Shown here piece by piece: positions 1-10,057 of a stretch of DNA of 64,000 nucleotides. This DNA comes from Psychrobacter sp. I-STPA6b (GTDB lineage Bacteria; Pseudomonadota; Gammaproteobacteria; Pseudomonadales; Moraxellaceae): positions 124,001 through 188,000 of the forward strand of contig NZ_VEWM01000075.1 in NCBI RefSeq assembly GCF_020662265.1. Direction: 5' to 3'. A model generated the notes under the pieces. It searched no databases. It saw only the letters and a list, made by a program, of their open reading frames with translations, and was not told where the DNA came from. Within the stretch, counting starts at the first letter, position 1. Each line of letters starts with the position of its first letter. A program made the translations under genes and the position numbers.

Positions 1-2863
1 TAACGTCACCTTAACTTTGGGGATTAATGTTTTACCCGAATTTCCTGTCCCAGAAGGCGAAACCATCGAAACTTTCTTTCGTGCAGAGTCACAACGTGGG
101 CTAGAGGCACGCCTCAATAAACTATATCCTCCTGAGCAACGTGATGACACGTGGGATAGTATCCGCCAGCCTTATGATGAGCGTTTGGAGCATGAGTTAA
201 AAATCATTTTATCCATGGGCTTTCCCGGCTACTTTTTGATTGTGATGGACTTTATCCGTTGGGCAAAAGCCAATGGTGTCCCTGTTGGTCCGGGGCGTGG
301 CTCTGGTGCTGGCTCATTGGTTGCCTATGCGCTCAATATTACTGACCTTGACCCACTTCACTACGACTTATTATTTGAGCGCTTCTTAAACCCTGAACGT
401 GTCTCTATGCCCGACTTTGATATTGACTTTTGTATCGAAGGGCGTGACCGTGTCATCGACTATGTTGCCAGTAAATATGGGCGTGAAGCTGTCTCACAAA
501 TCATCACCTTTGGTACAATGGCCGCCAAAGCGGTGGTAAGAGATGTTGCCCGTGTTCAAGGTAAGTCGTATGGTCTTGCTGATAAAATATCCAAACTGAT
601 TCCAAAAACACCTGGTATTAGCCTTAGCGATGCTGTCACCCAAGAGCCACAACTCAAAGAGTTATTATCTGACCCCAATAATATGGATTTTGAAGATGCC
701 AATGAGATTTGGGAGATGGCGCTTAAATTGGAAGGTATAACCCGAAATGTCGGTAAACATGCGGGGGGTGTTCTTATTGCACCTAATAAGATCACAGATT
801 TTTGTGCCATTTACTGTGATGATGAAGGACATCGGGTCAGTCAATTTGATAAAGATGATGTTGAAGCGGCTGGCTTGGTTAAGTTTGACTTCCTTGGGCT
901 GCGTAACTTGACGGTCATCAGCGCTGCTGTCAGAAACATTAACCATCGTCGCCAAAAAGAAGGCAAAGATGCCATTGAGCTAGAAGACTTGCCTTTAGAT
1001 GACACAAATGCTTATAAACTACTACAGGATGCAAAAACAACTGCGGTATTCCAGCTTGAAAGTACAGGTATGAAAAAATACCTGTCCAAACTTCAGCCAA
1101 CCAATATCGAAGATGTCATCGCCATGTGTGCTTTATACCGTCCCGGTCCATTAGATGCAGGGATGGTTGAGATGTATATTGACCGCAAGCATGGACGTGA
1201 AGAAGTGGTTTATGACCACCCCAACTTAGAGCCTATCTTAGAAAATACTAATGGCGTTATCGTCTATCAAGAACAGGTCATGCAGATTTCACAGGTCATG
1301 GCAGGCTATAGTTTAGGTGGTGCTGACATGCTTCGCCGTGCTATGGGTAAGAAAAAGCCTGAAGAGATGGCAAAACAGCGTAATATCTTTGTTGATGGTG
1401 CGACGGCACAAGGCATTGACCCTGCCATCTCAGGTGGGGTATTTGACTTAATGGAAAAGTTTGCAGGTTATGGATTTAACAAATCGCACTCAGCAGCTTA
1501 TGGAGTATTGGCATACCAAACAGCCTATCTTAAACACTACTACCCTGCTGAATTTATGGCGGCTGTCCTTACCTCAGATATGAACAACACAGATAATGTG
1601 GTGTTTTTTATTAACGACTGCCGAGAAAACTTTAACTTAACCGTTGATAACCCTTCAGTAAATCGCAGCGAATGGCACTTCGTAGCAGACACACCGACCA
1701 ATATTATTTATGGTCTTGGGGCAATTAAAGGCGTTGGTGAAGGTGCAGTTGAATCCATCGTCCATTCACGCAAACAAGAAGGGGCATTCACTGACCTTTA
1801 TGATTTTTGCCGACGAGTGGATACTAAAAAAGTCAACAAACGCACACTAGAGGCTTTAATAAAAGCTGGCTGTTTTGATGACTTTGCCACCACACTACGC
1901 CCTGACTTGCCAGCAGAGCGCCATCACGAAATTCGTGGTGCATTGATGTCACAGCTACCCAGTGCTGTCCAAGCAGCTGAGCAAGATCGGCAAAATCGTG
2001 AAATTGGTATGATGGATTTATTTGGTGGCTTAGATGATGTTACCCAAGCACCACCTCTACCCACTAACCCAGATATCATCTGGGGAGACAAGCACCGCCT
2101 AAAAGCAGAAAAAGACACCCTTGGACTGTATCTAACTGGACACCCAATTGATGAATATCGTACAGAGCTAAAGCGCTATACATCTGGTGTGCAACTCAAT
2201 GAGCTATCAGATACAGGATATAACAACACCACCTTCTTTGCAGGGCTCATCATTGATGTTGCAAACTTTGGGAATCGTAGTGTCATTACCCTTGATGATG
2301 GCACATCTCGCCTTGAAGTAAGCTGTTATGCTGAGCGTTTTAACCGTCTAAAAGACCTGCTTAAGGTAGATAATGTGGTCGTGGTAAAAGGCAGTATCCG
2401 TGAGCGTGATGAACGCTTATTCGCCCGCTTAGAAGATGTTTATGACATGGTCAATGCTCGCTTGCGTTGGCTAAAAAAAATCAGTATCAAAATTCATGGG
2501 CAAGATATGGCACTACTTGAACGCCTACAACCTCTATTAAAATCAGCGCAACAACATCTGATTCCTGCCCCCATATCTGCAAATCAAGAGCAAAATGATG
2601 ACTATCCTGATGAATATGCAGATGCTAACTCCTACCCTGAAGACGGATACAATACCTATGACACTTATCATGAATTAGCGACAGAAGCACCTGTCATTAC
2701 TCAAAATGATAACTGTATCGCACTGGGTCTGAGTGTCTATGAAGACTATGCCATTGCCAATGTAGCACTCAATGATCATTGGCGTATATACCCCAGTGAT
2801 GACAATTTCAGTCAGCTTAGACGACTGGTTAATGATGATTTTTTATATTTTCATTACACATAA
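1..2863 (+). CDS. dnaE: DNA polymerase III alpha subunit, 3' part (truncated by window start)
   Basis: Catalytic subunit of the replicative DNA polymerase III holoenzyme. The reading frame is open from base 2 to the window edge, so the true start lies outside; the TTG at 17 is internal. Visible are the C-family polymerase core with the acidic metal-binding motif PDFDID (residues 132-137 counted from base 17), the palm/fingers motifs GRGSGAGSLVAYAL, GKHAGG and RRAMGKKKPEEM, the helix-hairpin-helix region (YGLGAIKGVGEG) and a C-terminal OB-fold region (TLDDGTSRLEV). The last about 130 residues hold an Asp/Tyr/Asn-rich segment before the usual tau-binding tail, a lineage-specific insertion. Similarity to E. 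coli DnaE runs along the whole length. The missing N-terminal PHP domain should lie just upstream of the window. Confidence 0.97.
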   Translation, partial: NVTLTLGINVLPEFPVPEGETIETFFRAESQRGLEARLNKLYPPEQRDDTWDSIRQPYDERLEHELKIILSMGFPGYFLIVMDFIRWAKANGVPVGPGRGSGAGSLVAYALNITDLDPLHYDLLFERFLNPERVSMPDFDIDFCIEGRDRVIDYVASKYGREAVSQIITFGTMAAKAVVRDVARVQGKSYGLADKISKLIPKTPGISLSDAVTQEPQLKELLSDPNNMDFEDANEIWEMALKLEGITRNVGKHAGGVLIAPNKITDFCAIYCDDEGHRVSQFDKDDVEAAGLVKFDFLGLRNLTVISAAVRNINHRRQKEGKDAIELEDLPLDDTNAYKLLQDAKTTAVFQLESTGMKKYLSKLQPTNIEDVIAMCALYRPGPLDAGMVEMYIDRKHGREEVVYDHPNLEPILENTNGVIVYQEQVMQISQVMAGYSLGGADMLRRAMGKKKPEEMAKQRNIFVDGATAQGIDPAISGGVFDLMEKFAGYGFNKSHSAAYGVLAYQTAYLKHYYPAEFMAAVLTSDMNNTDNVVFFINDCRENFNLTVDNPSVNRSEWHFVADTPTNIIYGLGAIKGVGEGAVESIVHSRKQEGAFTDLYDFCRRVDTKKVNKRTLEALIKAGCFDDFATTLRPDLPAERHHEIRGALMSQLPSAVQAAEQDRQNREIGMMDLFGGLDDVTQAPPLPTNPDIIWGDKHRLKAEKDTLGLYLTGHPIDEYRTELKRYTSGVQLNELSDTGYNNTTFFAGLIIDVANFGNRSVITLDDGTSRLEVSCYAERFNRLKDLLKVDNVVVVKGSIRERDERLFARLEDVYDMVNARLRWLKKISIKIHGQDMALLERLQPLLKSAQQHLIPAPISANQEQNDDYPDEYADANSYPEDGYNTYDTYHELATEAPVITQNDNCIALGLSVYEDYAIANVALNDHWRIYPSDDNFSQLRRLVNDDFLYFHYT

Positions 2864-2950
2864 ACTCCTATTCAGTCTAAAATTTAGTTATACTGGTAAT
2901 CCTGTTCATATTTTGTACATAACGTATTTACCGAATCAAGGAAACATAGC

Positions 2951-3319
2951 ATGAGCCAGAGCAACCCAGATACAAACCTCCATATTGACAGTGAGCAGTT
3001 TGAGGAGCTACAAGATCTTTTAGAAGATGACTTTGCCGAACTGATGGCAACCTATATGCAAGATAGTTTAAAACGTGTAGAAGAAATCCAAACTGCCATT
3101 AACACAGGCGATAATGCGACAGGGTTTGAGTCGGCACACTCTCTTAAAGGAGCCAGTGCCAATATCGGTGCTATACCACTCAAGGACTTATGCTATCAAA
3201 TGCAAGAAGCTTGTCGTGACAATACCATTACTCAGCAACAATCACTGCTAGATAATATTGCAACAGAGCTACAATTGGTTAGCCAAGAAATCAAAGCTCG
3301 CTTAAACGGCTCAGTTTAA
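2951..3319 (+). CDS. HPt (histidine phosphotransfer) domain protein
   Basis: A 122-residue stand-alone HPt protein. The motif AHSLKGASANIGA places the phospho-accepting histidine at residue 63, inside the four-helix bundle expected for the family. The start ATG is preceded by AAGGAAA at a good distance. Such proteins relay phosphate between a hybrid sensor kinase and a response regulator in the cytoplasm. Neither partner is encoded in this window, so it is an orphan component. It sits 88 bp downstream of dnaE and 20 bp upstream of trmJ and may be co-transcribed with them, but this context gives no clue to the pathway. Confidence 0.85.
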   Translation: MSQSNPDTNLHIDSEQFEELQDLLEDDFAELMATYMQDSLKRVEEIQTAINTGDNATGFESAHSLKGASANIGAIPLKDLCYQMQEACRDNTITQQQSLLDNIATELQLVSQEIKARLNGSV

Positions 3320-3339
3320 CCCCAAATAGCCTACAAAAT

Positions 3340-4218
3340 ATGAATCATACTCCAGTAAATAGCACTAAACAGCAAGAACAGCAAATAGAAGTTGCTCCTT
3401 TAACAACCTATCTATCTGCTATTCGCATTGTTATGATAAACACCACACTGCCTGCCAATATTGGTTCAGCAGCACGTGCCATGCATACCATGGGTCTTAG
3501 TCATCTATTTGTGGTTGATCCCAAACATCCGCTCGATGACAGCAGTTGGGCGCATGCTGCTGGAGGTGATAATGTTTTGTCACAAGCACAAATTGTTCCT
3601 AACCTAGATGTTGCCTTGCAGGACTGCCAATTGGTCTTTGCTGCTAGTAGTCGCAGCCGCCATATCCCACGCCCTGTAGTCACACCTACTCAAGCAGCAC
3701 AAATAGCACATCACTTTATTACTGAGCATTTATTACAGCTTCCGACCACCACCTCTACTCCTAATATCGCCATTTTATTTGGTCGAGAAGACCGAGGGCT
3801 TACTAATGATGAGCTGGCACACGCCGACTACCATATCCAAATTGATGCAAACCCTGACTATCCTGTCCTTAATGTTGCCTCTGCCATTCAAGTCATTGCC
3901 AGCTTTTTTTATGCCAGCTTTACTCAACAGCAAACACAACAAGCACACACCTTTGATGAGAATGACCATCAGCTACAAATTCACCTAAGACAAGTCTGGG
4001 ACGAGCCAGCAGCAACACAACAACAAATGACCCAGCTACAGTCTCAAATACTGATGCTAATGACTCAATTACAACTTATTGATCCAAAAAACCCTCGTGA
4101 CCTCCCCAAGCGTCTTACTAGACTACTATCAAGGCTACAGCTTGACCAAAAAGAATATCAACTGCTCAATACCATCACAGCAAAATTAAAGCAACAGATT
4201 CATAAAAACGATAAGTAA
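3340..4218 (+). CDS. trmJ: tRNA (cytidine/uridine-32-2'-O)-methyltransferase TrmJ
   Basis: SPOUT-class methyltransferase that 2'-O-methylates position 32 in the anticodon loop of some tRNAs. After an N-terminal tail of about 28 residues rich in Gln and Thr come the family motifs: motif 1 NIGSAARAMHTMGL, motif 2 LFGREDRGLTNDEL and motif 3 YPVLNVASAIQVI, which form the knotted SAM-binding site. The Gln-rich C-terminal 90 residues are helical and variable, as usual in TrmJ. The spacing to the upstream HPt stop is 20 bp and no strong ribosome binding site is seen, so translation may depend on coupling. In many gamma-proteobacteria trmJ lies beside iscR or cysE; here cysE follows, in line with that neighbourhood. 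Confidence 0.9.
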   Translation: MNHTPVNSTKQQEQQIEVAPLTTYLSAIRIVMINTTLPANIGSAARAMHTMGLSHLFVVDPKHPLDDSSWAHAAGGDNVLSQAQIVPNLDVALQDCQLVFAASSRSRHIPRPVVTPTQAAQIAHHFITEHLLQLPTTTSTPNIAILFGREDRGLTNDELAHADYHIQIDANPDYPVLNVASAIQVIASFFYASFTQQQTQQAHTFDENDHQLQIHLRQVWDEPAATQQQMTQLQSQILMLMTQLQLIDPKNPRDLPKRLTRLLSRLQLDQKEYQLLNTITAKLKQQIHKNDK

Positions 4219-4357
4219 TGTTATCCTATGCCTTGCTTGAAGCGATATTTTTCATAGCGCCTCAATTTACAACAAAACTTAGGGTCGACTTTTTCTTATT
4301 TTGTCTTTTTAGTATCTACCTTTTAATTTATTCTCGTCAATGAAGTTAGGACAGCCC

Positions 4358-5314
4358 ATGCCATCAGCCATCAGCCTACTTAAAACAATAAAACAAGCCA
4401 AACAACGCCTATCTGAAGACATCCAAGCCGTATTTGACCGTGACCCTGCTGCACGTCACTCATTAGAAGTATTGCTTACCTATCCCGGCATTCATGCTCT
4501 TATCTTGCACCGTGGCGCACATTGTTTATGGCAGCATGACTTTAAATTTATGGCTCGCTCCGTGTCATATGGCTCTAGAATGCTCACAGGGATTGAAATT
4601 CACCCAGCAGCCAAGATTGGTAAGCGCTTTTTTATTGACCACGGAATGGGCGTAGTCATTGGTGAAACAGCAGAAATCGGTGATGATGTTACTCTTTATC
4701 ATGGCGTCACTCTTGGTGGTGTCTCATGGAATACTGGCAAACGCCATCCAACGCTAGAAGATGGTGTTGTCGTCGGTGCAGGTGCAAAAATCCTCGGACC
4801 TTTTACCGTTGGCAAAAACGCTAAAATTGGCTCAAATGCAGTGGTTGTAAAACCTGTCCCCGCAGGTGCCACCATGGTTGGTAGTGCAGCACGTATGATT
4901 ACTGCAAAATCTGTAGCACCTGAATCATCTGAGGCTGAAATAGAGACATCTTTAGATACTCATCCTAACCATATCAATAATGCGCATCTTGAAGCTAACA
5001 ATCCACCCATACAAGAAGATGCAAGCGCATCAGAGCACAATAATCAAAACAAAGTAAGTAAAAGTACTATTAGTAAAGAAGAGTGCCAAAAAATGCGCCT
5101 AGCAGAAGCGTTTGGCTTTAAAGCCTACGGTCTAAATCCAGATACCCAAGACCCTGTTGCCACTGCCTTTGCAAAAATGCTGGACCATATTCAGCAGTCA
5201 GAAGCCCGCCTTGATGAACTACAACAAGCCATCTGTCGACTTGACCCAAGTTTTTGTGCCAAAGACTATAAAAAACTATCCGCAGAAGAGCTGGATGTCA
5301 TTGAAAAAGATTAA
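4358..5314 (+). CDS. cysE: Serine O-acetyltransferase with a long C-terminal extension
   Basis: Transfers acetyl from acetyl-CoA to L-serine, the first step of cysteine synthesis. The N-terminal helical SATase part ([20 protein letters not shown]) is followed by the left-handed beta-helix hexapeptide repeats with the active-site region [22 protein letters not shown] and the [13 protein letters not shown] loop. I chose the ATG at 4358 because GGACAG lies just upstream; an ATG 18 bp earlier (4340) is in frame but has no ribosome binding site. The first about 185 residues correspond to a complete short-type CysE. The remaining about 130 residues form a Glu/Asn-rich linker and a helical segment ([15 protein letters not shown] and beyond) not part of the standard enzyme. 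Confidence 0.9.
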   Translation: MPSAISLLKTIKQAKQRLSEDIQAVFDRDPAARHSLEVLLTYPGIHALILHRGAHCLWQHDFKFMARSVSYGSRMLTGIEIHPAAKIGKRFFIDHGMGVVIGETAEIGDDVTLYHGVTLGGVSWNTGKRHPTLEDGVVVGAGAKILGPFTVGKNAKIGSNAVVVKPVPAGATMVGSAARMITAKSVAPESSEAEIETSLDTHPNHINNAHLEANNPPIQEDASASEHNNQNKVSKSTISKEECQKMRLAEAFGFKAYGLNPDTQDPVATAFAKMLDHIQQSEARLDELQQAICRLDPSFCAKDYKKLSAEELDVIEKD

Positions 5315-6261
5315 GGTCTGTTGAGTGTCTCACCCTGTAAATCTAGTATTTCTATTATTTACAACAGCTATGCTCATATAGTCACCTTACGCTACTAATT
5401 GATACACGGGCAAATATATAAGTAAGTTAAGTTCCTCTATCCATGTTAAATGCACGCATCTGGTTAAGGTAATATCATCAAAACTATGAACTTGAGCCAT
5501 ACTTTTAACACTGTTTTTTTCTATCTATCAAAAGTGGCTTTATAGATAATAAAATTTATGTTTTGAATGCCAATACACTATAGAAATACTATGACACTTA
5601 GGTTATACTTTGTAAGTGCTTAATCATTGTATGTAATTATTATTGATTATAATATTCACTGTGATGGCAGAGCATCCAAACTTATAAACCATAGGGATAC
5701 ACGTCAAATAAAACCCAATAATATGCCTAACAAGACACACAAATATAGATGATACACATTGTACATCATAATAAGTCTAACATTGCATTAGCTACTGATA
5801 ACTCTGACTGTTTTTATATGGTTGAAAATTTTGAGTTGTTAAGCTGTTCTTTATTAAAGACATAACATATGGTCATAAAAACTTAAATAAATGAATATTT
5901 AAATAAATAATAGTTACATAATAAAAGAAGGATAATTACATATTCCTTAGTAAAAATTTACTATTTGCAAACACAGTGGACATTTCTATAATAACTTTGT
6001 TCACTGAAGTTATGTTGTTGAGTACAACATACCATGCTACCAATATGTAATCCAAACAAACTCAGACAACTATCAACACAGCTGAGACAACCTCAACTGA
6101 CTAAATAATTATGATAGTCAGAAGTATTATAATCACACAGTAGCTCTGTTCAATACTTAATATTTTTTCTTGACATGGCTACATAACTTTAAACTCGTGA
6201 ACATTGAATATAAACAAAGAATAATAGCACTATATTATATTCATATCTTAAGGAGCAAGTT
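5315..6261. other. Gene-free AT-rich intergenic stretch between cysE and fadD
   Basis: 947 bases without a credible ORF on either strand. Its first bases (from 5314) resemble a decayed left end of the AGGGTCTGTT element family. The rest is AT-rich and full of stop codons. A TTGACA at 6172-6177 could be a -35 hexamer for fadD, but I see no good -10 at the right spacing. No tRNA-like or clear riboswitch-like structure was seen. Confidence 0.5.
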
Positions 6262-6264
6262 TTG
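6250..6264 (+). promoter_or_regulatory. Strong Shine-Dalgarno fixing a TTG start of fadD
   Basis: AAGGAG at 6250-6255 lies 6 bases before TTG at 6262. No ATG in frame has a comparable site nearby, so TTG is the best start. Confidence 0.7.
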
Positions 6265-7965
6265 AATAAAGTTTGGATATCACAATACCCTGAAATCGTT
6301 CCTGAAAATATCCATCCGGACTTATATAACAACATCTCAGAGTTGTTTAATGAATGCTTTATGCGTTATCAAGATTTACCCATGACAACTTGTATGGGTG
6401 TCACTCATACTTATGCTGATGTTGATAGACTTGCTGATGACATATCTGCATGGCTACAATCACAAAAAATTCCACTTGGTAGTGTCATTGCTGTGATGAT
6501 GCCCAATGTTCCTCAATACTTTCCTGTGATGATTGGTATCTTACGTGCAGGATATATTTGTACTCCCATCAATCCACTTTATACAGGACGTGAATTAAAG
6601 CATCAATTGTTGGACTCTGGGGCTCAGACCATTTTCTTAATTGACAACTTTGCCCAAGCTTTAGAGCAAGTCGTTGATGAAACACCCATCAAACGTATTG
6701 TCCTATCCAAAATGGGCGATCTAATGGGGCTCAAGGGTGTTTTAGTCAATATCGTTATTCGTCAGGTAAAAAAGCTTGTACCCAAATATAAGCTCAATGA
6801 TCCAAAGCGCAAGGTCTTTAAGTTTAATGATATTCTAAAAGTAGGGCGAGACGCTGACTTCTATCCACCAGAGATGACAGCATATGATACTGCTATCTAT
6901 CAATATACAGGCGGTACAACAGGACTATCTAAAGGAGCTATCTTAACCCAACGCAACCTCATCGCTTCTGCCATGCAGTCTGAAGCATGGTATCGTCCAG
7001 CAACTCGTAAAATCAAAGATGTCTACATTAACATGGTCATGGCACTGCCGTTATATCATATCTTTGCTTTTATGATGGCATTGCTAGGCATGCGTGCTGG
7101 CTATACCTTTATATTGATTCCAAACCCTCGTGATTTACCAAACTTTGTAAAGTCACTATCAAAGCAACCCTTCCATATATTCCCTGGTGTGAATACTTTA
7201 TTTAAAGGATTGCTAGAACAGCCAAGCTTTAAGTCCTTAGATTTCTCTAACCTGACCGTGACTCAGGCAGGGGGGATGGCAGCCACAGAGCATACTGCTA
7301 GAAAATGGCTGGAAGTCACAGGTTGCCCCATGATTGAAGGTTGGGGGATGTCTGAAGGTGTTGCTGCTGGTACAGCAAATATTGTGACTGATAAAAAATA
7401 CAACGGCACAATTGGTCTGCCTCTACCTAGCGTCAATATCGTTGTACGTGATGATAACGACAAAGATGTGGGCTTTAACCAGCCCGGTGAGATGTGCATC
7501 AAAGGTCCAAATGTCACATCCGGATATCTCAATCGTGATAATCATGGCATTTTCACCCATGACCACTTTTTACGTACTGGCGATATTGTCAGTATGGATG
7601 AAAACGGCTATATCAAACTACTTGACCGTAAAAAAGATATGGTTCTGGTATCAGGATTTAATGTCTTCCCTAATGAAGTGGAAGCTGTCATGAGCGAATT
7701 TGAAGGCATTGCAGAATGTGCGCTCATTGGTATACCTGATGAACGCCAAGGTGAGTCAACCAAGCTTTACGTTGTCCGTCGAAACAATAAAGTCACTGAG
7801 GCTGCTATTAGAGACTTTGCACTTGAAAACTTAACTGGTTATAAGTGCCCAAGATACATTGAGTTTGTTGATGAGCTGCCTAAGTCTAATGTAGGTAAGG
7901 TCTTACGTCAAAAACTGCGTGAAAAGCACCATGCAGAACATGGAGCAACAAAAAAGAAAGCATAA
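6262..7965 (+). CDS. fadD: Long-chain acyl-CoA synthetase (FadD)
   Basis: Activates fatty acids to acyl-CoA with ATP through an acyl-adenylate, at the inner membrane face, feeding beta-oxidation. The 567-residue protein has the AMP-binding motif YTGGTTGLSKGA (P-loop), the motif EGWGMSEG and the C-terminal FACS signature around LRTGDIVSMDENGYIKLLDRKKD. The catalytic lysine region LPKSNVGKVLRQKL is near the C-terminus. Translation starts at TTG with a strong AAGGAG. The length and order of motifs match FadD of gamma-proteobacteria. It stands alone, followed by a hairpin terminator at 7981. The IclR regulator gene downstream could act on it, but nothing in the sequence proves this. Confidence 0.92.
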   Translation: MNKVWISQYPEIVPENIHPDLYNNISELFNECFMRYQDLPMTTCMGVTHTYADVDRLADDISAWLQSQKIPLGSVIAVMMPNVPQYFPVMIGILRAGYICTPINPLYTGRELKHQLLDSGAQTIFLIDNFAQALEQVVDETPIKRIVLSKMGDLMGLKGVLVNIVIRQVKKLVPKYKLNDPKRKVFKFNDILKVGRDADFYPPEMTAYDTAIYQYTGGTTGLSKGAILTQRNLIASAMQSEAWYRPATRKIKDVYINMVMALPLYHIFAFMMALLGMRAGYTFILIPNPRDLPNFVKSLSKQPFHIFPGVNTLFKGLLEQPSFKSLDFSNLTVTQAGGMAATEHTARKWLEVTGCPMIEGWGMSEGVAAGTANIVTDKKYNGTIGLPLPSVNIVVRDDNDKDVGFNQPGEMCIKGPNVTSGYLNRDNHGIFTHDHFLRTGDIVSMDENGYIKLLDRKKDMVLVSGFNVFPNEVEAVMSEFEGIAECALIGIPDERQGESTKLYVVRRNNKVTEAAIRDFALENLTGYKCPRYIEFVDELPKSNVGKVLRQKLREKHHAEHGATKKKA

Positions 7966-7980
7966 ATGGTATTATCATCG

Positions 7981-8028
7981 TACCCAGTTTGCCGCCAGTG
8001 CATCAGCCATAGGCAACTGGGTATTTTA
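7981..8028 (+). terminator. Rho-independent terminator after fadD
   Basis: Inverted repeat TACCCAGTT(T)GCC / GGCAACTGGGTA (7981-7993 with 8012-8023, one bulged T) followed by TTTTATA. It begins 15 bp after the fadD stop. Confidence 0.75.
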
Positions 8029-8053
8029 TATCCTAAATATATATCCGTATGGA

Positions 8054-8205
8054 TAGGGTCTGTAACATATTCACCCCATCAAATTCATACCTACAAGGGG
8101 TACAACTTATTTTAATTTAGTGTAAAAATTGGCTAAATTTGTATAATGAAGCATTAATGAACAGGTTAATTTTCCTACTAAAGATAAAGACTCCACAGAC
8201 CCTAA
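8054..8205. mobile_element. MITE-like element, copy A
   Basis: About 150 bp bounded by AGGGTCTGT at the left and ACAGACCCT at the right, an inverted pair shared with the copies at 11364 and 37570. The interior also matches those copies (CTACAAGGGGTACAAC, GTAAAAATTGGCTAAATTT, TTAATGAACAGGTTAAT). No coding capacity. It lies between the fadD terminator and the iclR promoter region. Confidence 0.75.
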
Positions 8206-8314
8206 TCTCAACCAAAAAAATAACTCTTTTTATCAATTTCTGATTATTTGCTATTTTTCAGATGATTGTAACTTGTTATGATAAGCATTATTTGTAAGAA
8301 AAGTTGTATACCTC

Positions 8315-9073
8315 ATGCCAAAAGTTTCTTCTATTACCCGTGTTTTACAAATTATCGAATCTGTATCTTACGCTTCTACGCCCCTATCTCCGTTAGAGCT
8401 ATCACAAGAGTTAGAGATTCCTAAGCCCACTATTCATCGCCTGATTCAACAATTAGTTGAAGAGGGATTTTTAGCTGTTGATATTGGCGGTGGTATCGTT
8501 GCAGGACGCAGAGTTCGCAACTTAGGTGTAGAGCTGTGGCAACAACGCCAGTTTTTTAATGAACGTCAAGCTATCTTAGAAAAGCTGGTTGATGACATTA
8601 AAGAGACCTGTGGTATCGGTATTCCCAGTGGTCGACATATGATTTATACCAACCGTGCCAATACTGCCCTACCCATTCAAATTTTTCTACCCATTGGCGC
8701 TCAGTCACCTATGTGGTGTACAGCAACAGGTAAGCTATATCTCAGCCAACTGTCGCCAGCACGACGTAAAAAGCTCATTAACAACCTAGATTTAATCAAA
8801 TTTACCAAAAATACGATAGTAGATGTTAAGCAACTTAATGCTGAGCTTGATGAGATTGCAAAGACAGGTATTGGTATTGATAAAGAAGAGTTTATCTCAG
8901 AGATGGTTGCTGTTTCTGTACCTATTGTCGATAAAAAAGACCGCTATCTGGCATCGCTGTATGCTCATGCGCCGACCATTCGCGTTTCTTTAGAAGAGTT
9001 ATTAACTCATGTACCTCGCATGAAGCAAGCAGCATTAGATATTCAGGCATTGATTTATCAAGAAAACGACTAA
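8315..9073 (+). CDS. IclR-family transcriptional regulator
   Basis: 252-residue regulator. The N-terminal winged helix-turn-helix (LSPLELSQELEIPKPTIHRLIQQL in pieces, residues about 23-50) is followed by an IclR effector-binding domain with the conserved ATGKLYLSQL and the acidic stretch GIGIDKEEF. The family senses small acids and aromatic or CoA-linked metabolites and controls neighbouring catabolic genes. It converges on the itaconate-type operon (ccl ends 122 bp away) and follows fadD on the same strand, so either could be its target. The upstream region carries MITE copy A, which may have changed its promoter. The effector cannot be read from the sequence. Confidence 0.88.
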   Translation: MPKVSSITRVLQIIESVSYASTPLSPLELSQELEIPKPTIHRLIQQLVEEGFLAVDIGGGIVAGRRVRNLGVELWQQRQFFNERQAILEKLVDDIKETCGIGIPSGRHMIYTNRANTALPIQIFLPIGAQSPMWCTATGKLYLSQLSPARRKKLINNLDLIKFTKNTIVDVKQLNAELDEIAKTGIGIDKEEFISEMVAVSVPIVDKKDRYLASLYAHAPTIRVSLEELLTHVPRMKQAALDIQALIYQEND

Positions 9074-9094
9074 TTAAGCAAGTCGGTATACTTA

Positions 9095-9160
9095 GCCTCT
9101 TTAACACCTAATATTTAAAAGACATTCAATTAGATATTTAAATAATAAGGTTAAAGAGGC
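9095..9160. other. Inverted repeat between convergent iclR and ccl-like genes
   Basis: Perfect 11-bp arms GCCTCTTTAAC (9095-9105) and GTTAAAGAGGC (9150-9160) with a 44-base AT-rich loop, located between two convergent stops. There is no U-tract directly after either arm, so it may be an atypical bidirectional terminator or the remnant of an element. Confidence 0.5.
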
Positions 9161-9194
9161 ACTAGCTTACCATCATTGCTAACTTACGCGGCTC

Positions 9195-10019
9195 TTATAC
9201 GTTTGCAAGCAACTGCTGACAACGCTTAATCACTGGTATATCGACCATCTGACCCTCTATCTGAAATGCTGCTTTGCCAGTACGCTCATATTCATCGACG
9301 ACCTTTTGTGCAAAGTCTAGCTCTGCCTGTGTTGGTGCTAACGCCGTTTGTACCACCGCCACTTGTTTGGGGTGGATACAAAGCATACCAGATAGCCCCA
9401 TTTGTGACCATAATTGCACCCGAGATACCAGCCCATCAGCGTCATTAAAATCAGGGTAAATGGTATCCACTGGTGCAGATAAACCATATACTTTTGAGGC
9501 AATGAGTAGCTGATAACGCACTTGATTGGCAAAAATCTCTGCCGATGGCGTATTCACTTGTACGCCCACATCATTACATAAGTCCAAAAAGCCATAGCTA
9601 AAAGCAACCAAGCCTGTCGCTTGTGCCATATCATCAAGTTGATGTAAGCCTAAAGCACTTTCCACCAATGCAATGACAGGCAGTTTTGTACTGCTATGCA
9701 CTTGCTCAAGGTCATGTTTATGCTCAGCTTTGGGCAATATAATCCCTGCCAAATTAGGCATTTGCTGGCAGATTTGCATATCTTTGGTAAACTCATCACT
9801 GTCTGCTTGATTAATGCGTACCCAGACTGGCTGATAGGCATCACTGGCATAATAGTCAAGCAATGCTTGGCGAGCTTGTGGTTTTTCTGCCAGTGCCACG
9901 GCATCTTCTAGGTCAACAATCACCGCCCCTGCCCCACTGGCAAAGGCTTTGGGGACACGTTCAATTTTACTGGCAGGGACAAATAGCCAAGTTTTTGGCA
10001 AATTAACAGCTTGTGACAT
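9195..10019 (-). CDS. CitE-like CoA ester lyase, probable (S)-citramalyl-CoA lyase
   Basis: HpcH/HpaI aldolase family, 274 residues, of the CitE/malyl-CoA lyase type. Visible motifs are the metal and CoA site VIVDLEDAV, the arginine strand VWVRIN, LPKAE, ALVESALGL and the C-terminal CIHPKQV typical for CoA ester lyases. A ribosome binding site (AAGGAAA) precedes the ATG. It is the last gene of the operon after the CoA-transferase (38 bp gap). In itaconate degradation Ccl cleaves (S)-citramalyl-CoA to acetyl-CoA and pyruvate; the other two enzymes of that route are in the same operon, which is the main reason for this assignment. A malyl-CoA or citryl-CoA lyase activity cannot be excluded by sequence alone. 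Confidence 0.78.
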   Translation of the reverse strand: MSQAVNLPKTWLFVPASKIERVPKAFASGAGAVIVDLEDAVALAEKPQARQALLDYYASDAYQPVWVRINQADSDEFTKDMQICQQMPNLAGIILPKAEHKHDLEQVHSSTKLPVIALVESALGLHQLDDMAQATGLVAFSYGFLDLCNDVGVQVNTPSAEIFANQVRYQLLIASKVYGLSAPVDTIYPDFNDADGLVSRVQLWSQMGLSGMLCIHPKQVAVVQTALAPTQAELDFAQKVVDEYERTGKAAFQIEGQMVDIPVIKRCQQLLANV

Positions 10020-10057
10020 AAGGTTTCCTTAGTAATGCTTTTTTTGTGAATCGTTCC

